From Crossaster papposus (lineage: Eukaryota; Echinodermata; Asteroidea; Velatida; Solasteridae): a stretch of DNA of 64,000 nucleotides. Positions 59,017 through 64,000 of this stretch are shown one piece after another. Made by a program: the position numbers and the translations under genes. Location of the stretch: the NCBI GenBank assembly GCA_037893245.1, contig JBAIAA010000095.1, positions 434,001 to 498,000 of the forward strand. Reading direction: 5' to 3'. Position 1 is the first letter of the stretch; every line of letters begins with the position of its first letter. Below the pieces are notes generated by a model, which saw only the letters and a program-made list of their open reading frames with translations, did not search any database and had not been told where the DNA came from.

Positions 59017-60591
59017 GGAATTAAACTGCTGTGCCGGACGAATTAACGCTTCATCTGTGGATAGTAAACAATTTTTTTTTCGGCCTAGCTCGGGACGTAT
59101 TCGCGTTCGCTTTTGAATCTCAGAATTTTTTGTCAAATATGTACACGTCCTGCGGCACTATTCTAGCAAAGTTTACCAAAATTACAACAAAATTAGGAAA
59201 AATAATGCTCCAGTCACCAGGGCCAGACTGAGACACAAACAAAATTGTATTGGCCGGAGTTGAAATAAAAACTGGAAAATCTTGTTTGTGATTGGTCTAG
59301 ACTAGTTAGGGTTAATGTTGACAATATCTGCTAATTAACTCAGCAGCAGTGGCGTGCATTGTACGTTGTGCTACGACCCCACAATCTGCAGAAAGATCTT
59401 GTACTAAGTTGTCGTCAATTCAATTCAGACAGCCTCGCCAGAATTGTCTCATGACATATAGTACAGCCATTCCTACATGGTACAGCCTAATGAAGAGAAG
59501 GTGAAATGGGGCGAGTTGGTAAGGGGCAAGTCGGCCAGTTGACATAGTCCTAGAGCCTAGCCTTACCTATAGGCCGAGAATAATGTTGATCAAGGTAAAA
59601 CTGTACCACTAGTACCAGTTGAGTTGAGCCGTGTACGCTAAGGAATTGGAGGAATTCTTAATCCCCCTTTCACGGGTCTAATCTACACCATTCCTAAAAG
59701 ATGCATTCACAAATAAAACCTGCATCACTATACCAATTTGTATCATAAGCGCATTTTACAAACTGTAAGGTCTACCTACCTGACGAAAATACGGCAAATC
59801 TACGACTAACACTATTTGCGCAACAATAGAGAACGAAACGCCGATGATGACAGCGCCCTCTATATATAGTTTCTTTTTATTATACGAGTGAAATTCTTTC
59901 ATGAAGCATTATGAAAGTAAGAGAAAAATAACGACACCAGGCGCGAACTGGTTAATGGAAATTGTCTGTGTCACATTTCGTTGTTTTTAAAATTGATCCA
60001 CATATACACTGTGACCCAAAGATAAAGGTTTGACCCCAGTGAAGGGTTTAGTGGAGAATTTTGAACGAAGCTGGAGCAAAAAGTAACATAAACATAAACA
60101 CAAACAAAACACAATGTCTGCCAGGAACTGATCATTAGTGTATTTTCTATTTGGATTCCATTTAATATTCCGCACAACTACAGACAAACGTGTGGTTATA
60201 AATAAACAAACTGCGATAAGGTAAATTAATTGTTAACAATTTAAAGGGTCTACGTTATGTGTTTGTATTAGCTTAAAAGCCTTAAATAAAAGATTATATT
60301 TGAATGAGTGATGATTTCTAGACTCCAGTAAATAAGTTATTAATTTGAATAATAAATATGAGAAAAACAATCATAAAGTGTTTTGGGAAAATGGCCCTGC
60401 CCCTAGAATGGTACATGCACCTCATTGGCAATTAAAATGTGCATAATCGTGACGTACATTTGGGAACTCAGTAAGTAGCTGAGCTACAGCGGCCGTGCTC
60501 CTACGCACGTGCAATCGATGCAGAATCATTCATTCCACCGCAGTCAGTTCGATCATCGATTAGTTCTGGATTTTCTTCATTCTTCATAAAA
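59017..60591. repeat. Modules P and T, unit 9, right part
   Basis: Near-identical to 37300-38855. No gene seen. Confidence 0.6.
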
Positions 60592-60696
60592 ATGCCAGCC
60601 AGATGCGTTGCTGCAGGTTGCGGCAACACCAATAAAGCTGGTGTTAGCATGCATACATTTCCAATAATAAACTCCCAATCATCATTAATAAACTAA
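60592..60696 (+). CDS. THAP-like N-terminal exon fragment, copy 7
   Basis: MPARCVAAGC...VSMHTFP, ending LIN; the frame is intact like all others. Confidence 0.42.
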   Translation: MPARCVAAGCGNTNKAGVSMHTFPIINSQSSLIN

Positions 60697-61193
60697 GTTG
60701 GATTAATTGCCAGCACTAAGCATTTTGGCAATGTTTTCCCATGTGTAACCTCATACGTCAAAATCAGGCAAAAAGTCAATTTTGAGTTATCACATTTCCC
60801 AGCAAAACCTTGCTCTTTCAAATGCCAATTTGCTCTTGTAATTATTCCGAAGCTAAGCTATTAAATTTTGAAATCTGATAAAATTTTTGTTAATTTTGAA
60901 CAAAATCTTGAACAAAGTGTCATTTTTGTGAAAAATCTTGCCTCTCTAAAAGTGTTTTAAAAATACTTTTGGGATGAAATTTCAGTTTGCCATTTTGCAG
61001 CTGTTTCTCCATTCGTAGCCCAGCCCTGCTTGATCATTGTGGCATACCACGTTACATTAAATTACATGTATACATGTATTGCTAACGTGCCATGTGGGTC
61101 CATTGATGTGTAGTTCCATTACTTTGAGGGGAAGAGCTTTTACACTGGTCGCTCACCGAGATTGCCTTGCCCAATAAAGACTTTTCCACAGAT
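60697..61193. other. A9 3' flank
   Basis: Same content as 1968-2406, including the fossil finger after the family stop. No gene seen. Confidence 0.55.
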
Positions 61194-63604
61194 CTAACAA
61201 ACAAATGGTTTCTCACTGGTGTGAATCCTCTCATGTATTTTGAGACTACTTTGTCGAGTAAAAGCTTTACCACAGGTCTCACAAACAAATGGTTTTTCAC
61301 CAGTGTGAATCCTCTCATGTTCTTTAAGATTACTTTGTCGAGTAAAAGCTTTACCACAGGTCTCACAAACAAATGGTTTCTCGCCAGTGTGAATCCTCTC
61401 ATGTCCTTTAAGATGACTTTGTGTAGTAAAAGCTTTACCACAGGCCTCACAAACAAATGGTTTCTCACCAGTGTGAATCCTCTTATGTATTTTTAGACTA
61501 CTTAGTTGAGTAAAAGCTTTATCACAGGTCTCACAAACAAATGGTTTCTCACCAGAGTGAATCCTGTCATGTCCTTTAAGATGACTTCGTGTAGTAAAAG
61601 CGTTACCACAGGTCTCACAAACAAATGGTTTCTCACCAGTGTGAATCCTCTCGTGTTTCTTTAGGTTAGATTGACTTGAAAAAGCTTTACCACAGATCTT
61701 ACAAACACTAGTGAGAAATGTTTTTTTACCAGTGTGAATACTTTCATGTTCTTTCAGATTACTTTGTTGAGTAAAAGCTTTACCACAGGTCCCGCAAACA
61801 AAAGGTTTCTCACCAGTGTGAATCCTCTCATGATCTTTAAGATTACTTTGTTGAGTAAAAGCTTTACCACAGGTCTCACAAACAAATGGTTTCTCACCAG
61901 TGTGAATCCTGTCATGTCCTTTAAGATGACTTCGTGTAGCAAAAGCGTTACCACAGGTCTCACAAACAAATGGTTTCTCACCAGTGTGAATCCTGTCATG
62001 TTCTTTAAGATGACTTCGTGTAGTAAAAGCTTTACCACAGGTCTCACAAACAAATGTTTTTTCACCAGTGTGAATCCTCTCATGTTTTTTAAGATGACTT
62101 TGTTGAGTAAAAGCCTTACCACAGGTCTCACAAACAAATGTTTTTTCACCAGTGTGAATCCTCTCATGTTCTTTCAGATGACTTCGTGTAGTAAAAGCTT
62201 TACCACAGGTCAGGGGGGGGGCGGAGGGGGGGCCCTTCGAGGCTGTGATTGCGAAACGCTGGGGTACCGTCCATTCTCAAAATAGGGGGAACAATTTTCT
62301 CACGCGAAAAATTAAGAGTTTTTGGCATCCAATCTTAACATCTTGTCTTTTGTAGTTGTACAACGTTGTTATTTACCTTAATTTTTATCATCCAATGACA
62401 ACATTTGTATTGAAAATGAAAAAAAGCAGTCGAAAAATTTTTACGTTGACGTACCGTTGATGCACGTAGAGATTGTGCACAAATACTCAAACGACGTTGA
62501 CAAATACCTCCCCTAAAAAGGGCAATAATAATCGATAAATTGTGAAAAATCGTGCTTCGAACCCACTCACTTTTTTCCATTGATACGTTAAAAAAGGATG
62601 TAGCAGTGATATACTTAATTTTTAAAAAAATCTGCCTGTGAACCCCTTGCGTTTTATCGTGTTGTTTTCGAACGAAAATGGCAGAAAATGACATCGCCCC
62701 AACAAAAATTCGTGTAGATCGTGCCTGTGTACCTGGCTTTGCGGACGTTGCATGAATCACTGAAATCGGGGAGCGAGCGCAGAGAAAATTTGTACGTGTT
62801 TCAATGGCGCGCTTCGAGAGGGCGATCTATACGTGTTTACTGTGTGAGATGTGTGGCTCATGAGCGTGGAAGAACGAATGAGATACATTTCAACGTTGGT
62901 GGCGCACTTTGTTGGGCCCCCCCTCCGCCCCACCTGCCACAGGTCTCACAAACAAATGTTTTTTCACCAGTGTGAATCCTCTCATGTTTTTTAAGATGAC
63001 TTTGTTGAGTAAAAGCCTTACCACAGGTCTCACAAACAAATGTTTTTTCACCAGTGTGAATCCTCTCATGTTCTTTAAGATGACTTTGTCGAGTAAAAGC
63101 TTTACCACAGGTCTCACAAACAAATGGCTTCTCACCAGTGTGAATCCTCTCATGTATTTTAAGACTACTTAGTTGAGTAAAAACTTTACCACAGGTCTCA
63201 CAAACAAATGGTTTCTCACCAGTGTGAATCCTCTCATGTCCTTTAAGATGACTTCGTCGAGTAAAAGCTTTACCACAGGTTTCACAAACAAATGGTTTCT
63301 CACCAGTGTGAATCCTCTCATGATCTTTAAGATTACTTCGTTGAGTAAAAGCTTTACCACAGGTCTCACAAACAAAAGGTTTCTCACCAGTGTGAATCCT
63401 CTCATGTTCTTTAAGATTACTTTGTTGAGTAAAGACTTTACTACAGGTCTCACAAAAGAACGGTTTCTCACCAGTGTGAATCCTGTCGTGAACCTTTAAA
63501 CTATTTTGGACTGTAAAAGCTTTACCACAGGTCTCACAAACGAACGGTTTCTCTCCGTTGTTGACCCTCTGGTAGCAAATCAGTTCAGGTCCTTCTGTGT
63601 CCAT
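61194..63604 (-). pseudogene. A9: 19-finger gene interrupted by a hAT-like element
   Basis: Seven whole fingers and the start of an eighth are read from the ATG at 63604 before the element at 62211-62936. With element present, the frame continues into it for about 26 residues (RWGGGG...) and stops at 62858, giving 248 residues. If the element and one 8-bp duplication are left out, the frame joins exactly and runs through 12 more fingers to the family stop at 61194: 558 residues, 19 fingers, the largest array in the window. No other defect was seen by reading each finger. A 3-residue longer linker (KKTFLTSVC) near 61710 is shared with B5. Confidence 0.85.
62211..62936. mobile_element. 726-bp hAT-like element inside A9
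   Basis: Ends caggggggggg and inverted caggtggggcgg, both continuing into ggagggggggccc, with an 8-bp target duplication CCACAGGT (62203-62210, 62937-62944). CAGG ends and 8-bp duplications are typical of hAT transposons. No transposase. It includes a 25-residue frame (62678-62755, MAENDIAPTK...) in good start context that could be a leftover or captured first exon. Confidence 0.9.
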
Positions 63605-64000
63605 TTTGCTCAAGTGTTTTTCTTGACCCCAACACTCCAGAATTCTCAAATTTAGTAGGTCGACTAAATTACTGCATCAGTCTGAAGTTTTAGATGAACA
63701 GACGTCTAAATTGTAGGTCAGGTAGCCACTGGTGACACCATACATTATGACGCACTGCAGACACAGCTAGCTGTTTTTAGATGATACAACAATTCAAATT
63801 ATAACGGCTTTTCCCTAAAAGGCAAAATGCCTGCATTTTGATTTTTGCCATTGAATGCGAGCTTTGATTTCATGCAAACCAGAAAAAATAATCTGTTAAC
63901 CCTAACAACACTACAACAGTCCTCAATCCTCCAAAATCAATATGATTTTGCACAAACACTAGATAGTTAGAGTTAATGGCATTATTTTGACATAATTTAC
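63605..64000. other. A9 5' flank to window end
   Basis: A-type 5' flank, matching A6 closely to the last base of the window. Whether a B gene or a spacer follows cannot be seen. Confidence 0.5.

Overview
The window looks like genomic DNA of a marine invertebrate animal, most likely an ambulacrarian such as an echinoderm, although nothing in it fixes the species. Genes are sparse and eukaryotic in style (C2H2 zinc fingers, THAP-type fragments, canonical splice sites). The rest is dense DNA-transposon sequence, with intact terminal inverted repeats and target-site duplications, and short motifs such as acatgtacatgt and cagcgccctct recur throughout. I saw no rRNA, tRNA or CRISPR.

Layout: nine tandem copies of a unit of roughly 4-9 kb. 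On the + strand a full unit reads: module P (5' flank of the next B gene), module T (holding a short + strand THAP-like exon), gene A (minus strand), a flank of about 0.6 kb, then gene B (minus strand). A and B are related poly-C2H2 zinc-finger genes with different N-terminal leaders. A genes start at 3570 (A1), 10704 (A2), 17542 (A3), 24483 (A4), 34474 (A5), 40668 (A6), 48061 (A7), 53188 (A8) and 63604 (A9). B genes start at 12862 (B1), 19042 (B2), 26597 (B3), 36135 (B4), 49796 (B5) and 54753 (B6). A1 and A6 have no B partner; what lies beyond A9 is outside the window. A1, A2, A4, A5, A7, B4, B5 and B6 have intact frames. A3, A6, A8, A9, B1, B2 and B3 are broken by nonsense changes, frameshifts or transposon insertions.

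The array also shows larger duplications. About 3.6-10.9 kb is repeated at about 40.7-48.3 kb, and about 34.9-41 kb is repeated at 53.5-64 kb. Several transposons sit in one copy and not in the other, so their insertions can be ordered after the duplications. Named insertions: TTAA-flanked MITEs (4012-4218, 41108-41314, 51816-52047); a 610-bp MITE inside B1; a 726-bp hAT-like element inside A9; a 273-bp hAT-like MITE at 42061; three copies of a 326-374-bp element near the B promoters; a foldback element with 295-bp arms (14630-15963); a 3.7-kb insertion carrying a THAP-like domain (28823-32511); and a 3.1-kb element carrying 44 perfect copies of a 15-bp repeat (55916-59016).

Function: the zinc-finger proteins would be sequence-specific nuclear DNA-binding factors. 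The finger framework is almost invariant while helix positions -1, 3 and 6 vary, and finger number ranges from 7 to 19. This is the birth-and-death pattern expected of fast-evolving zinc-finger clusters, which in other animals are often linked to transposon control. That role here is inference. All B genes and most A genes share the same terminal stop, which truncates a further finger, so the family descends from one already truncated ancestor.
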